Source: CAZSDU01 sp964605775 (GTDB lineage Bacteria; Bacteroidota; Bacteroidia; Bacteroidales; FEN-979). Taken from it: a stretch of DNA of 53,524 bases. Shown piece by piece: positions 24,563 to 34,511 of this stretch. Location: NCBI GenBank assembly GCA_964605775.1, contig CAZSDU010000021.1:1-53524 (forward strand), given 5' to 3'. How positions within the stretch are numbered: the stretch's first letter is position 1; every line of letters starts with the position of its first letter. Position numbers and translations under genes: made by a program. A model generated the notes under the pieces. The model saw only the letters and a program-made list of their open reading frames with translations. It did no database searches and was not told where the DNA came from.

Positions 24563-26764
24563 ATGCCAATGAAAAATTCAATCTCGACCCCTTTGATCGC
24601 GTTGGTAGCGATCATGATAACCTTTTCTTTATCCATGCCCTCAAAAGCCGTTCATCCTCCTGATGAAGGAATGTGGCTCCCTTTGCTTATTGAAAGGTTG
24701 AACTATGTTGACATGCAAAAAATGGGGCTTCATCTTTCCGCCCAGGAATTATACGACATTAACCATTCAAGCCTGAAAGATGCCATTGTCGGTTTATCCA
24801 GTGGTGGAGCCACGGGGGGGTTTTTTTGTACGGCAGAAGTCGTTTCCGGGAAAGGACTGATCTTTACCAATCATCATTGTGGTTATGGAGCTGTTCAAAA
24901 CCACAGCACTCCTGAACACGACTATCTGACTAATGGTTTTTGGGCCAAATCACTCGAAGAAGAACTTACCAATGAAAACATATGCGCTTCTTTCCTCGTC
25001 AGAATTGAAAATGTGACTGATTCCATCATCCCCTTTCTTGCCGACACCCTAAAGGAGTCTGGACGGAACGCCAAGGTTAAAGAAATTTCTGCCCGGATCC
25101 GTAAAAGTGCAGAAGAAAGTGGTCAATATGAAGCTTCTGTCAAGGCTTTCTTTGGAGGAAATGAATATTACCTTTTTGTTTTCAAAACCTATAAAGATGT
25201 CCGACTGGTCGGGGCTCCGCCGTCATCCATTGGCAAATTCGGAGGAGATACCGACAACTGGATGTGGCCACGCCATACCGGTGATTTTACCATTTTCCGT
25301 ATCTATACTGACCCTGAAGGGAATCCTGCAGAATATGCCGAAAAAAATATACCCTTACAGCCCAAATACCACCTGCCAGTCAGCCTGAAGGGGATCCAGA
25401 AAAACGATTTTGCCATGATCTGGGGATATCCGGGAAATACCAGCCGCTACATTACTTCCTACGGTATGGAATATAACATGAATGTTTTATATCCTACAAT
25501 TATTAAGCTTTTTGGGAAACAACTTGAAATCATGAAGGAGCGAATGGATGTCGACAAAGGAGTGAAAATTGCTTATGCTGACAACTACGCCGGTCTCGCC
25601 AACACATGGAAAAACTTTATCGGGCAATCAAAAATGCTGAAAAAGAATAAGGTGGAAATTAAAAAGAAAGCCATCGAAGGTGCGTTTATGGCCTGGTATA
25701 ACCAGGATCCACAGAAACAGGAAAAATACGGCAAAGTATTGGAAAACCTGAAAACCGGTTATGCCTCCATGACTCAGCTAGCAGCCCCGTATTTTTATGC
25801 AAACCTGGCTGGCATGGGATTGGATATCGTGGGGCTTGCCGGACAGTTTGGGGATATTAAAAATGCCCTTGAAAAAAAGAATAAATCCGCATTAAAAGAA
25901 ACCCAGGAGGCACTTCAACCAATTATCAAAGAGCACTTTAAGGAAACCGACCTGGCCATCGAAAAGAAAACCCTGGCTGAAATGCTGAGGCTTTATGCCC
26001 AGGATGTTCCCAAAAATGAACTCCCTTCCATCTTCTTAACAATAGAAAAAGACTATAAGAATGATTTTACAGCCTTTGCCGATCAAGTTTATGTCACTTC
26101 TGTTTTTGCAACTGAATCTGCTGCCAGGGAATTTGTTGAAAACCCTAAGCTCAAAGTCTTTAAAAAAGATCTTGGATGGTTGCTTTATCAATCCATGATT
26201 GAGGCTTCTGGAAAAAACCAGGCAGCATTCGGGACGGCCAGGACCAATATCAGCGTTTCTAACCGCCTGTTCATTGGTGGATTACGCGAAATGAACCCTG
26301 AACTGGTGAGATATCCGGATGCAAATTCAACCATGCGCATGTCTTATGGGCAGGTTCTTGATTATTACCCCGCCGATGCTGTACATTATGATTACATTAC
26401 AACATTAAAGGGAGTAATGCAGAAAGAAGATCCCGATAATGATGAATTTATCGTAGAAAAAAGACTGAAAGACCTGTTTGACACAAAAGATTACGGCCAA
26501 TATGGTGAAAACGGAGAAATGATCGTTTGCTTCCTGACCACCAATGATATCACGGGTGGAAATTCTGGAAGCCCGGTAATCAATGCCGATGGGCAGCTGA
26601 TCGGTCTTGCATTCGATGGCAACTGGGAAGCCATGAGCGGAGATATTATGTTTGAACCCGCACTGCAAAGAACCATCAATGTCGATATTCGTTATGTGCT
26701 TTTTATCATTGATAAATTTGCCGGGGCTACCAACCTGATCGAAGAACTTACAATCATTAAATAA
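24563..26764 (+). CDS. S46 family dipeptidyl peptidase, DPP7-type
   Basis: A periplasmic serine dipeptidyl peptidase of 733 residues that removes dipeptides from peptide N-termini. A signal peptide ends near residue 30. The chymotrypsin-like triad is split by a helical domain: His in FTNHHCGYGAVQ, Asp in GGDTDNWMWPRHTGDF and Ser668 in TGGNSGSPV. The residue 18 positions after the serine, which sets the S1 pocket, is Gly (AFDGNWEAMSGD). From known family members, Gly here marks DPP7 (hydrophobic P1) while Arg marks DPP11 (acidic P1). It lies between two LytS/LytTR systems, possibly by chance. A strong terminator follows. Confidence 0.95.
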   Translation: MPMKNSISTPLIALVAIMITFSLSMPSKAVHPPDEGMWLPLLIERLNYVDMQKMGLHLSAQELYDINHSSLKDAIVGLSSGGATGGFFCTAEVVSGKGLIFTNHHCGYGAVQNHSTPEHDYLTNGFWAKSLEEELTNENICASFLVRIENVTDSIIPFLADTLKESGRNAKVKEISARIRKSAEESGQYEASVKAFFGGNEYYLFVFKTYKDVRLVGAPPSSIGKFGGDTDNWMWPRHTGDFTIFRIYTDPEGNPAEYAEKNIPLQPKYHLPVSLKGIQKNDFAMIWGYPGNTSRYITSYGMEYNMNVLYPTIIKLFGKQLEIMKERMDVDKGVKIAYADNYAGLANTWKNFIGQSKMLKKNKVEIKKKAIEGAFMAWYNQDPQKQEKYGKVLENLKTGYASMTQLAAPYFYANLAGMGLDIVGLAGQFGDIKNALEKKNKSALKETQEALQPIIKEHFKETDLAIEKKTLAEMLRLYAQDVPKNELPSIFLTIEKDYKNDFTAFADQVYVTSVFATESAAREFVENPKLKVFKKDLGWLLYQSMIEASGKNQAAFGTARTNISVSNRLFIGGLREMNPELVRYPDANSTMRMSYGQVLDYYPADAVHYDYITTLKGVMQKEDPDNDEFIVEKRLKDLFDTKDYGQYGENGEMIVCFLTTNDITGGNSGSPVINADGQLIGLAFDGNWEAMSGDIMFEPALQRTINVDIRYVLFIIDKFAGATNLIEELTIIK

Positions 26765-26781
26765 TCTCTTGAATACCCCAA

Positions 26782-26818
26782 AAATAGGCCGTCCAAACCA
26801 GACGGCTTATTTTTTTTC
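26782..26818 (+). terminator. Rho-independent terminator after the S46 peptidase
   Basis: GCCGTC (26788-26793) and GACGGC (26801-26806) pair across a seven-base loop, extended by flanking A/T pairs, and are followed by a run of nine Ts broken only by an A (26808-26817). An A-rich left flank could let it also work on the other strand. Confidence 0.88.
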
Positions 26819-27071
26819 CAATAATGTCTCGTCCTGTAATAGCGTTACACAAAACCTTAATGCCGGGAAAGAAAAACTAAAAAGGCCTTCCCGTATCATC
26901 TGTTACTGTTCAACCTGACTTGAATACAGCAAAAGCGATTTAATTGAAGAAATTTTAACGACATTTCCAGGGAGATGGGCGAACAAAGAAGAAAAGCTAC
27001 AGATTAAAGTAAAAAACTTAGAAATAATAGTATTTCATTTTGTAATTTCGATTTGGAATAAATCCATTTTG
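26819..27071. other. Intergenic stretch upstream of the second LytS gene
   Basis: No gene, tRNA or intact repeat was recognised here. The HK reading frame is open for about 50 codons upstream of its ATG but has no start and no family resemblance. A TAATTTCG near 27044-27051 is one mismatch from the -7 consensus and may be the promoter of the kinase gene. Confidence 0.4.
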
Positions 27072-28094
27072 ATGAAAAGGAAATATAAAATTTTGATCCA
27101 TGTTGCGTTTTGGCTTTATATGTTCAACCAAACCTTTCTGGCCTTCATTCTCAAGGGAAATAAAGGATATAGCCCGTTTGAAGAATTAACGATCTATCCC
27201 CTAACAAGTTTTATTACTTTCTATTCCCTTTATTATTGTTTAGGTCTGTTTTTCAGGAAGAAAAAGTGGATCGTTCCTGTCATGGTTTCAGTCTCCGCTT
27301 TTTTTCTGTTAATTCCGCTCCGGATTGGTCTGGAATATTTTTTCTGGAAAACGCTGGGGGCAAGCCATATAAATAGTAAGGAACCATTAGTCATTAATCA
27401 TTTGTGGTGGTTTTACTCCTTAAGAATGGTCATCATTTTTACTATCTATGCCATTTTGATCCGCCTTGCCATCGGATGGTTTGAATCTCAAAAAATGAAA
27501 GCCGAACTCCTGTTGCAAAACCAATCGAGCGAACTGGCATTGTTGCGATCACAAATTAATCCCCATTTCTTATTTAATACCCTAAACAATATTTATTCTC
27601 TGGTTTATAAAAAGTCGGAAGATGCCCCGGCCGCAGTGATGAAAATGTCTTCCATCATGCGGTATATGCTTTATGATGCCACCACTGATAAGGTTTTTCT
27701 TGAAAAAGAAGTGGAATACCTGCAAAGTTTCATTGAGCTTCAACGACTGAGAACAATAAAAAAAGATTTTATTTCCATTGAAATTCAGGGCAATATGGAG
27801 GGAAGAACCATTGCCCCCATGCTGCTGATTCCGTTTGTTGAAAATGCATTTAAGCATTGCAGAAAAAATGTACCCTCGCCGGGAATAAGAATCCATTTAG
27901 AGGTGAAACCCGGGCAAATCATGTTTAACATATCAAACCATATCCGTCAAGGCAATACTGTGAAAGACAATGCAAAGGGGATTGGATTGATCAATGTCAA
28001 ACGTAGATTAAATTTACTTTATCCCGGAAAATACTCCCTGGAAATAAACCAAGATGAGGATCTGTATAATGTTTTATTAATCTTATTTCAATAG
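27072..28094 (+). CDS. LytS-type sensor kinase (pair 2)
   Basis: A 340-residue kinase with four TM helices in the first 140 residues, then a short helix and the His_kinase domain: INPHFLFNTLNNIYSLVYKKS (H-box), IPFVENAFKHCRKN (N-box, with Cys in place of the usual Gly) and KGIGLINVKRRLNLLYPG. The ATG at 27072 is preferred to the preceding TTG codon. It is a paralogue of the kinase at 23274-24344: the same topology and many shared motifs, but only moderate identity by eye. The regulator gene follows after one base. Confidence 0.93.
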   Translation: MKRKYKILIHVAFWLYMFNQTFLAFILKGNKGYSPFEELTIYPLTSFITFYSLYYCLGLFFRKKKWIVPVMVSVSAFFLLIPLRIGLEYFFWKTLGASHINSKEPLVINHLWWFYSLRMVIIFTIYAILIRLAIGWFESQKMKAELLLQNQSSELALLRSQINPHFLFNTLNNIYSLVYKKSEDAPAAVMKMSSIMRYMLYDATTDKVFLEKEVEYLQSFIELQRLRTIKKDFISIEIQGNMEGRTIAPMLLIPFVENAFKHCRKNVPSPGIRIHLEVKPGQIMFNISNHIRQGNTVKDNAKGIGLINVKRRLNLLYPGKYSLEINQDEDLYNVLLILFQ

Positions 28095-28095
28095 C

Positions 28096-28830
28096 ATGAA
28101 AATCAATTGTATTGCCATTGATGATGAGCCGCTGGCACTCGATATCATTAAAGATTACGCTTCAAAAATTCCATTCTTGAATCTGATTAAAACCTTTGAC
28201 AATGCATTGGAGTCCATCGATTTTATCAGAAACAACTCGGTAGATTTGATTTTTCTTGACATTCAAATGGATGAACTGTCTGGCATTCAGCTTTTAAACG
28301 CACTAAAAATAAGACCTTTGGTGATTTTTACAACAGCCTATGATGAATATGCCGTCCAGGGCTTTGAACTTGATGTGGTTGATTACATGCTGAAACCCAT
28401 CTCTTTCGAACGGTTTATCAAGGGGGTTGACAAGGTGTTCGAGCGAATGCCTAATGAAGAAAAAAAATTATCCCTTCAGGAAAATCAAGCTGTTGCTTCG
28501 GCGGGGAAAGAGGACTTTTTCTTTGTTAAAACGGAAACCCGAATGGAAAAAGTCTTTTTTGCTGATGTTCTATATATCGAAGGAATGGGAGATTACTGGA
28601 GAATCGTCACTCAAAACAAAAGAATTATGAGTCTGATGAACGCCAAACGGATCGAGGAAATCCTTCCGGAAGTCAGGTTTTTCAGGGTACATAAATCGTT
28701 CTTTGTGGCTCTGGATAAAATTGACTCCATCGAAAGAAACAGAATAAAAATTGGCGATAAATATATTCCGATCAGCGAAACCTATCATAAAGGTTTTTTC
28801 GATATGGTTGAAAAAAGAAAATTAGCGTGA
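28096..28830 (+). CDS. LytTR family response regulator (pair 2)
   Basis: A 244-residue regulator with receiver (AIDDEPLALDII, phosphoacceptor Asp in LIFLDIQMDELSG, TTAYDEYA, MLKPISF) and LytTR domain (TRMEKVFFADVLYIEGMGDYWRI, FFRVHKSFFVALDKID). It is clearly homologous to the regulator at 22561, including the shared SFERF segment after the conserved Lys-Pro. LytTR proteins bind direct repeats upstream of target genes. The stop overlaps the convergent acyltransferase gene by nine bases. Confidence 0.95.
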   Translation: MKINCIAIDDEPLALDIIKDYASKIPFLNLIKTFDNALESIDFIRNNSVDLIFLDIQMDELSGIQLLNALKIRPLVIFTTAYDEYAVQGFELDVVDYMLKPISFERFIKGVDKVFERMPNEEKKLSLQENQAVASAGKEDFFFVKTETRMEKVFFADVLYIEGMGDYWRIVTQNKRIMSLMNAKRIEEILPEVRFFRVHKSFFVALDKIDSIERNRIKIGDKYIPISETYHKGFFDMVEKRKLA

Positions 28831-30636
28831 GCATTCTTCTTTTTTAAACCTTTCCAGAACAGCCTGATCATTAAATTCTTTGGACAGGGATTCGATGGTG
28901 GTATATGGGATTTCAAACACATCCAGAATCATAAGTGCATCAAGGCAATTGTTGAAAAGTGGGTCAATATTAAACCCGATAACCTCTGAATTTACGCTGA
29001 TGTATTTCTTCACCAGAATCGGCGTTTTATATGAAGAATCAAAATCATGAATAAATTTGTCCAATCTGGATAAGTTATTACGCGTGTGTTTGATAAAGAT
29101 ATCTTTTCTAATTTCTTTGGTCAGTTTTCGTTTATACGGATGCCTTGCCCTTATCATTTGTCCTAATTCTGAATTAAAATAATTAGCATTCAGAAATTCA
29201 ACTGTAAGGGTTTTCGAAATATCAAGAAATACATTGCTGATACTTACTGGTCCGATAAGATAACGGTATTGGGGGTGTTTTAACAGCAGATACAGAATTC
29301 CTTTCCATAGTAAAAACAATGGAAGTGTTCGCTTTTGATAGTGTTTAACAATGAAAGAGCGACCAAGTTCTATCGAAACCCTGAGCAATGGCTCAAAAAC
29401 AGGGTTGATTTTAAATAAGCTGTGAATATAAAACCCTTTTATACCTTGTTTTTCGAGAATTTCTTTCCCTTTTCCAACGCGATATCCGCCAACAATTTGC
29501 CGGGTGGCATTATCCCAAACAAACAATTGTTCAAAATAGGAGTCGTATGAATCAATATCCCGGTCATGACCGGTCCCCTCTCCTACTTCACGGCATGTTT
29601 GTTCTCTCAAACGTCCGATTTCTTTAATGATACTGGGGATTTCCGCTGGGGGGGCACAAAAAACGCAATAATCTTGATTGGAAAATAGCAGGTATTTTGT
29701 TTTAATGGTATTGATCTCCTGGATTAAGAAAGTTTCTTCCATGGAACAAGCAATAGTTTCCCGGGTTTTTTCATCGGCTTCGGGGAATATTTTTCTTGTT
29801 TTTAAAGAAAGCCCCAGAGAATACACTTTTGTTCTTAAAAAACAGCCATAGGCATGAATATCTTTAAATTCATCCTGCTCTTTAAGAGAAATAACAGATC
29901 CAATGCGAATGTTAATTATCTTTCCCTGTTTGTTAAAAACCTCAGAGGGGAGTTTGACTGTACGCAATACGGGATGAATAAACCCTAAAAGATTAAACAG
30001 AAGGCTGTTGTGCCCGTCAAAATGAACAGGGACAACGGGAACTTTTGACCGTTTAATGAACTTTATAATGGAATATTGCCATTCACGGTCTGATACTGCA
30101 TTTTGTCTGATTGTATAGCTGCTCACTTCCCCAGAAGGAAATAATCCAATCGAATGACCCTCCTGTAAATGGAGGATGGCGTCTTTCAATCCTCCGATAC
30201 TGGACTGAATATCCCGGCGGGTCTCAAATGGATTGACCCCGAGGAAACAGGGTTTAAGTGGTTTAATTTTCGTCAATAAAAAATTTACCAGCATTTTATA
30301 ATCAGGTCTGACTTCTGAAAAAATTTTCAATAAAAGAATGCCATCAATCCCGCCGTAAGCATGATTGGCTACTGTGATAAAAGGTCCATGCGTTGGAATG
30401 TTTTCAAAATCCTCATCAGGGATATGCAGTCTGCAGCCAATGTTTGAGATCAGGTTGTCAATAAATTGAAGTCCGGGAAGTGTATCATTAGCAGCATAAA
30501 AATCGTTGACCTTATCCAGCTTCATCATCTTGAATAACCATCTTGCCAAGAATTCCCCTCCAAAATACTTTAACAGGGGAATCCCCATGAGCAATTCTTC
30601 TGATGAAACAAGTTCGGTTTTATCGGACAAGGTCAT
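28822..30636 (-). CDS. OlsF-type bifunctional acyltransferase (ornithine lipid synthesis)
   Basis: A 604-residue two-domain protein. The N-terminal half (to about residue 290) is a PlsC-like O-acyltransferase with VANHAYGGIDGILL (acceptor His/Asp motif) and GLFPSGEVSS. The C-terminal half (about 310-560) resembles OlsB-type GNAT N-acyltransferases (DYCVFCAPPAEIPSIIKEIGRLREQTCREVGEGTG-like, then QIVGGYRVGKG, SIELGRSFI). This fused order is that of OlsF of Flavobacterium and Serratia, which makes ornithine or related aminolipids from an amino acid and two acyl groups. A start at 30636 (MTLSDKTEL) is preferred; an ATG nine codons upstream is possible. Either start lies inside the 3' end of the RNase R gene. 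Head-group amino acid not predictable. Confidence 0.8.
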   Translation of the reverse strand: MTLSDKTELVSSEELLMGIPLLKYFGGEFLARWLFKMMKLDKVNDFYAANDTLPGLQFIDNLISNIGCRLHIPDEDFENIPTHGPFITVANHAYGGIDGILLLKIFSEVRPDYKMLVNFLLTKIKPLKPCFLGVNPFETRRDIQSSIGGLKDAILHLQEGHSIGLFPSGEVSSYTIRQNAVSDREWQYSIIKFIKRSKVPVVPVHFDGHNSLLFNLLGFIHPVLRTVKLPSEVFNKQGKIINIRIGSVISLKEQDEFKDIHAYGCFLRTKVYSLGLSLKTRKIFPEADEKTRETIACSMEETFLIQEINTIKTKYLLFSNQDYCVFCAPPAEIPSIIKEIGRLREQTCREVGEGTGHDRDIDSYDSYFEQLFVWDNATRQIVGGYRVGKGKEILEKQGIKGFYIHSLFKINPVFEPLLRVSIELGRSFIVKHYQKRTLPLFLLWKGILYLLLKHPQYRYLIGPVSISNVFLDISKTLTVEFLNANYFNSELGQMIRARHPYKRKLTKEIRKDIFIKHTRNNLSRLDKFIHDFDSSYKTPILVKKYISVNSEVIGFNIDPLFNNCLDALMILDVFEIPYTTIESLSKEFNDQAVLERFKKEECSR

Positions 30637-32782
30637 AATCCATTTGTTTACGCCCAAGATCAATTTTTTTAACCCTGATTTTTAGCTTATCCCCTAATTT
30701 AAACTGTGATCCATGCCGTTGACCAATGACCTGGAAGTTTTCTTCATCTAGATAGTAAAAGTCATCATCCAAATCCCTTAACCGTATCATCCCCTCACAT
30801 TTGGTCCCTATAATCTCAGCAAAAATCCCCCATTTGCTCACCCCTGAAACAACAGCGTCAAAAACCTGACCTATTTTATCCAACATATATTCTGCCTGTT
30901 TATATTTCACCGACATCCTTTCCGCCTCCGTTGCTCTTCTTTCCATTTCTGAGGAATGTTCGCAACGGGGTTCATAGGCTTCTTTTGAAGCCGATGGAGC
31001 ATCCTGCAGATAATCCCAGAGCAGCCGGTGTACCATAAGATCCGGATAGCGGCGGATCGGACTGGTAAAATGTGTATAAAAAGGAAAGGAAAGCCCATAA
31101 TGTCCTATATTTGAAGTGGAATAATAGGCTTTGGCCATGGTCCGGATGGCAATGGTTTCGATCATGTTTTCAGCTCCGCTTCCCTTGATTTCATGAAATA
31201 AATGATTAAACGACTGTGCCAGTGTTTTTTTTGAAGTCAGTCTCAGTTTATATCCAAGCCTTTCGATAAACTGGGTAAAGTTTTCCAGCTTTTCCGGTGT
31301 GGGTTCGTCATGAACCCTGTAAACAAATGTTTTTGCAGGTTTATCACTTGACTTTTTCCCAATTTTTTCTGCCACTTTACGGTTGGCCAACAACATAAAA
31401 TCTTCAATGAGCTTATTGGCTTCCTTCATTTCCCTTATATAAATACTCAGGGGTTTGCCTTCTTTATCCAGTTTAAATCTTACCTCCTGGGTTTCGAAAT
31501 TAATTGCCCCCTTATTAAAACGTTCTTCCCTCAGTTTAAAGGCAAGTTGGTTTAAAACGGCAATTTCATCGGCCCATTCACCTTCCCCTGATTCAATGAT
31601 GGCCTGAACTTCTTCATAGGAAAAGCGACGGTTGGAATGAATGATGGTTTTTCCATACCATTCTTTGAACACCCTGGCCTTTTCATCCATTTCAAAAACA
31701 GCAGAAAAACAAAGCCTGTCCTTGTCAGGCTGTAGAGAACAGATTTCATTTGAAAGCCGCTCCGGCAACATTGGGATAGTATTGCCAACCATATAAATCG
31801 ATGTGGCCCGCTTATACGCTTCCTGATCAATAGCAGAACCCGGTTTGACAAAGTGTGAGACATCTGCAATATGTACCCCGACTTCCCAGCGATGATGTCC
31901 CAAAACTTTCAGTGAAATGGCGTCATCAAAGTCCTTGGCATCTTCAGGATCAATGGTGATCGTAAAAGCTTGTCGGAAATCTCTCCTGTTTTTGCACTCG
32001 GATTCAGGAATTTCTGCCATAATCCCTGATGCTTCTTTTTCTGCCTGAGGAGAAAATGCCAAAGGAAATTCATGCTCTGCCAGTATCGATTGCATCTCAA
32101 CCTGATTGTCTCCGGGTTTACCAAGCACCCTCATCACTGTTCCGAAAGGATTTTCCGCATGCGCCGGCCACTCCGTGATTGCTGCAACCACTTTTTCTCC
32201 ATGACGCGCACCATTCAGATGAGACAAAGGAATAAAGATATCAACAGGCATGGTATTACTGTCAGGTATCAGAAAAGCAAATTTTTTCGATATTTCAATC
32301 GTTCCCACGAACTGTTTTTTCTTTCTCTGTACAATCTCAATTATTTCACCTTCTCTTTTATACCCTTTTCGCATGGGAAATAACGAAACTTTTACGATAT
32401 CGCCATGTAAGGCATGAAAAGTATTATTTGAGGAGATAAAAATATCTTCAGATTTATCCTCAGGAATGATATAAGCCTTACCTGTCTGTTTCATGTCGAC
32501 GGTTCCGATTACATTGGTCCTGGTTTTCCCATCTGTTTTAACATTCATCTCATTGATCTGATATTTTCCGCGTTGTGTCTGAATCAACTCCTTACTCATG
32601 AAAAGTTCTTCCACGATCAACCGGACAAGGTCTTTACTCCCTCTGTCAACAACGTTAAGGCGCTGGGCTACCTGCTTATAGTTGAAACTGCTGTTAGGGT
32701 TTTTTTTAAAAACATCCAGTATCGACTTTACAAATGTGTTTGCTTCCTTTCTTTGGACGCCAGTATTTTTTTTCTTTCCCAT
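30620..32782 (-). CDS. rnr: Ribonuclease R
   Basis: A 3'-5' exoribonuclease of about 720 residues that degrades structured RNA. The order is an N-terminal helix-turn-helix-like region (FKKNPNSSFNYKQVAQRL), OB cold-shock domains, the RNB catalytic domain with the metal-binding cluster in IDPEDAKDFDDAISL (about residue 280), and a C-terminal S1 domain ending IRVKKIDLGRKQMDYDLV. HYGLSFPFYTHFTSPIRRYPDL is the conserved RNB C-terminal motif. The start MGKKKN is preferred over one two codons earlier. The basic tail seen in E. coli RNase R is absent. It overlaps the acyltransferase gene by 17 bases. Confidence 0.95.
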   Translation of the reverse strand: MGKKKNTGVQRKEANTFVKSILDVFKKNPNSSFNYKQVAQRLNVVDRGSKDLVRLIVEELFMSKELIQTQRGKYQINEMNVKTDGKTRTNVIGTVDMKQTGKAYIIPEDKSEDIFISSNNTFHALHGDIVKVSLFPMRKGYKREGEIIEIVQRKKKQFVGTIEISKKFAFLIPDSNTMPVDIFIPLSHLNGARHGEKVVAAITEWPAHAENPFGTVMRVLGKPGDNQVEMQSILAEHEFPLAFSPQAEKEASGIMAEIPESECKNRRDFRQAFTITIDPEDAKDFDDAISLKVLGHHRWEVGVHIADVSHFVKPGSAIDQEAYKRATSIYMVGNTIPMLPERLSNEICSLQPDKDRLCFSAVFEMDEKARVFKEWYGKTIIHSNRRFSYEEVQAIIESGEGEWADEIAVLNQLAFKLREERFNKGAINFETQEVRFKLDKEGKPLSIYIREMKEANKLIEDFMLLANRKVAEKIGKKSSDKPAKTFVYRVHDEPTPEKLENFTQFIERLGYKLRLTSKKTLAQSFNHLFHEIKGSGAENMIETIAIRTMAKAYYSTSNIGHYGLSFPFYTHFTSPIRRYPDLMVHRLLWDYLQDAPSASKEAYEPRCEHSSEMERRATEAERMSVKYKQAEYMLDKIGQVFDAVVSGVSKWGIFAEIIGTKCEGMIRLRDLDDDFYYLDEENFQVIGQRHGSQFKLGDKLKIRVKKIDLGRKQMDYDLVR

Positions 32783-32792
32783 GATCATCGTA

Positions 32793-34511
32793 TTATCTGG
32801 TTAAAGGAATTGCAGCCAATAAACATCGTGTATATTCCGATTTTGGATGAATAAACACTTCATCGGCTTCTCCGATTTCTTCAATTTTCCCATTTTTCAT
32901 CACAATGATCCTGTCGGCCATAAAACGAACCACAGAGAGATCGTGAGAAATAAAGATATAAGTGAGGCCTAATTTTCTTTTTAATTCATTCAGAAGATTT
33001 AAAACCTGTGCCTGAATAGAAACGTCCAGGGCTGAAACAGATTCATCACAGATGATCAATCTTGGCTCAACGGCCAAAACCCTTGCAATACATATTCTCT
33101 GACGCTGTCCACCGGATAATTCATGAGGATACCGAAAGAAATATTCCTCATTTAATCCAACCAGTCTGAGTAATTCATAGGCTTTTTCTTTTCTTCCGGA
33201 TTCAGATCCGTGAAGATGATGCACCAGCATGGGTTCAATGATGGCCGACCCAATGGAGAGCCTCGGATTAAGGGAAGAATAAGGATCCTGGAAAATAATC
33301 TGAAGATCCTTGCGGAGTCGTTTAAACTTTTTCTGACCGATCTGTGTAATGTCTTGCTGTTTAAAAAAAATCCGGCCTTCGGATGGTGGGATTAATTCAA
33401 GCATTGTCCTGGCCAGGGTCGTTTTACCACTTCCCGACTCCCCAACAATTCCGAGGGTCTCTCCTGGAAAAACTTTAAAACTGATCTTTTCCAACACAGA
33501 AACCGTTGAACTCCGTCCGAAAATGACAGAAGAAGCGTGCGTAAAAATTTTACCTAAACCTGAAACCTCCAGAATAGCTGGTTTTGAATACATCTGGCGG
33601 TGATCTTTCTCCCTTTCCTCCGCAAAAACAACTTCCCTGCTTTCTTTCAACCCTCCTGAGGAAATAAAATCATCTATGGTTGGCAGTCGTCGTAACCGAA
33701 CATCCAAAGGTGGTCGGCAAGCCAGTAAACCCTTGGTATATGGATGAACCGGATATGTGAAAATTTTCTTTGTTTTTCCTTCTTCAACAATTTTTCCTTG
33801 GTACATTACCAACACCCTGTCTGCAAAATTTGAAATCAGTCCCAGGTCATGGGTTATGAATAATATGCTCATTTTCCGCTTTTCCTGAAGCCCTGAGAGT
33901 AATTCCAGAATGGTTTTCTGTACCGTCACATCCAGTGCTGTTGTGGGTTCATCAGCAATCAGGATACGGGGATTACAGGAAATCGCCATAGCGATCATCA
34001 CACGCTGCTTCTGCCCTCCCGAAAGCTGATGCGGATAACTGGAAAAAAGCTGAAGTGGTCTTGTCAAACGCACTTCTTCAAACAATTCAAGGGTTTTTTC
34101 TTTGGCTTCTTTCCTTGTCAGATGCAGGTGTTCAATCAAGGCCTCAGAGACCTGATCTCCACAGGTGAACACAGGGTTCAAAGAGGTCATTGGTTCCTGA
34201 AAAATCATGGAAATATGACTACCCCTAATGTTCCTCATCTGATCCTCAGGCAATCGTAATAAATCCATTGGCAACCCGTTGTCAATTCGGAATAAGGCTT
34301 CCCCCTCCCGTATCCATCCCGGCGGGCTGGGAATTAACTGTAATAGGGAAAGAGCGGTCACGGATTTCCCTGATCCGGATTCTCCAACGATGGCAAGCGT
34401 TTCTGCTTCATCCAGATGAAAAGACACTCCCTCAACCACGGTCATAGACTTTGAATTGGTCAAAAAATCAAGTGTTAAACCATGAACTTTTAGTAAAGGG
34501 ATGATAGGCAT
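32793..34511 (-). CDS. Fused double ABC ATPase for peptide/nickel-type importer
   Basis: A cytoplasmic protein of about 572 residues with two complete ABC domains in one chain, like a DppD-DppF or YejF fusion. Domain 1 has Walker A GESGSGKSV, signature LSGGQKQRV and Walker B ILIADEPTTALD. Domain 2 has GESGSGKTT, LSGGQRQRI and LIICDESVSALD. Each domain ends in the oligopeptide-transporter C-terminal element (HPYTKGLLACRPP; SEYTRCLLAAIPLTR). It would energise an oligopeptide or related importer, but no permease or binding protein is encoded nearby, so it must work with genes elsewhere. An ATG eight codons upstream (34535) is an alternative start. Confidence 0.92.
   Translation of the reverse strand: MPIIPLLKVHGLTLDFLTNSKSMTVVEGVSFHLDEAETLAIVGESGSGKSVTALSLLQLIPSPPGWIREGEALFRIDNGLPMDLLRLPEDQMRNIRGSHISMIFQEPMTSLNPVFTCGDQVSEALIEHLHLTRKEAKEKTLELFEEVRLTRPLQLFSSYPHQLSGGQKQRVMIAMAISCNPRILIADEPTTALDVTVQKTILELLSGLQEKRKMSILFITHDLGLISNFADRVLVMYQGKIVEEGKTKKIFTYPVHPYTKGLLACRPPLDVRLRRLPTIDDFISSGGLKESREVVFAEEREKDHRQMYSKPAILEVSGLGKIFTHASSVIFGRSSTVSVLEKISFKVFPGETLGIVGESGSGKTTLARTMLELIPPSEGRIFFKQQDITQIGQKKFKRLRKDLQIIFQDPYSSLNPRLSIGSAIIEPMLVHHLHGSESGRKEKAYELLRLVGLNEEYFFRYPHELSGGQRQRICIARVLAVEPRLIICDESVSALDVSIQAQVLNLLNELKRKLGLTYIFISHDLSVVRFMADRIIVMKNGKIEEIGEADEVFIHPKSEYTRCLLAAIPLTR

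Noticed and set aside
26819..27071. Possible insertion-sequence remnant downstream of the S46 terminator
   Set aside because: No terminal inverted repeats, direct duplication or transposase similarity could be found.
32793..34511. Two ABC domains seen as a frame fusion artefact
   Set aside because: Fused double ATPases of the YejF type are well known and both halves are complete.
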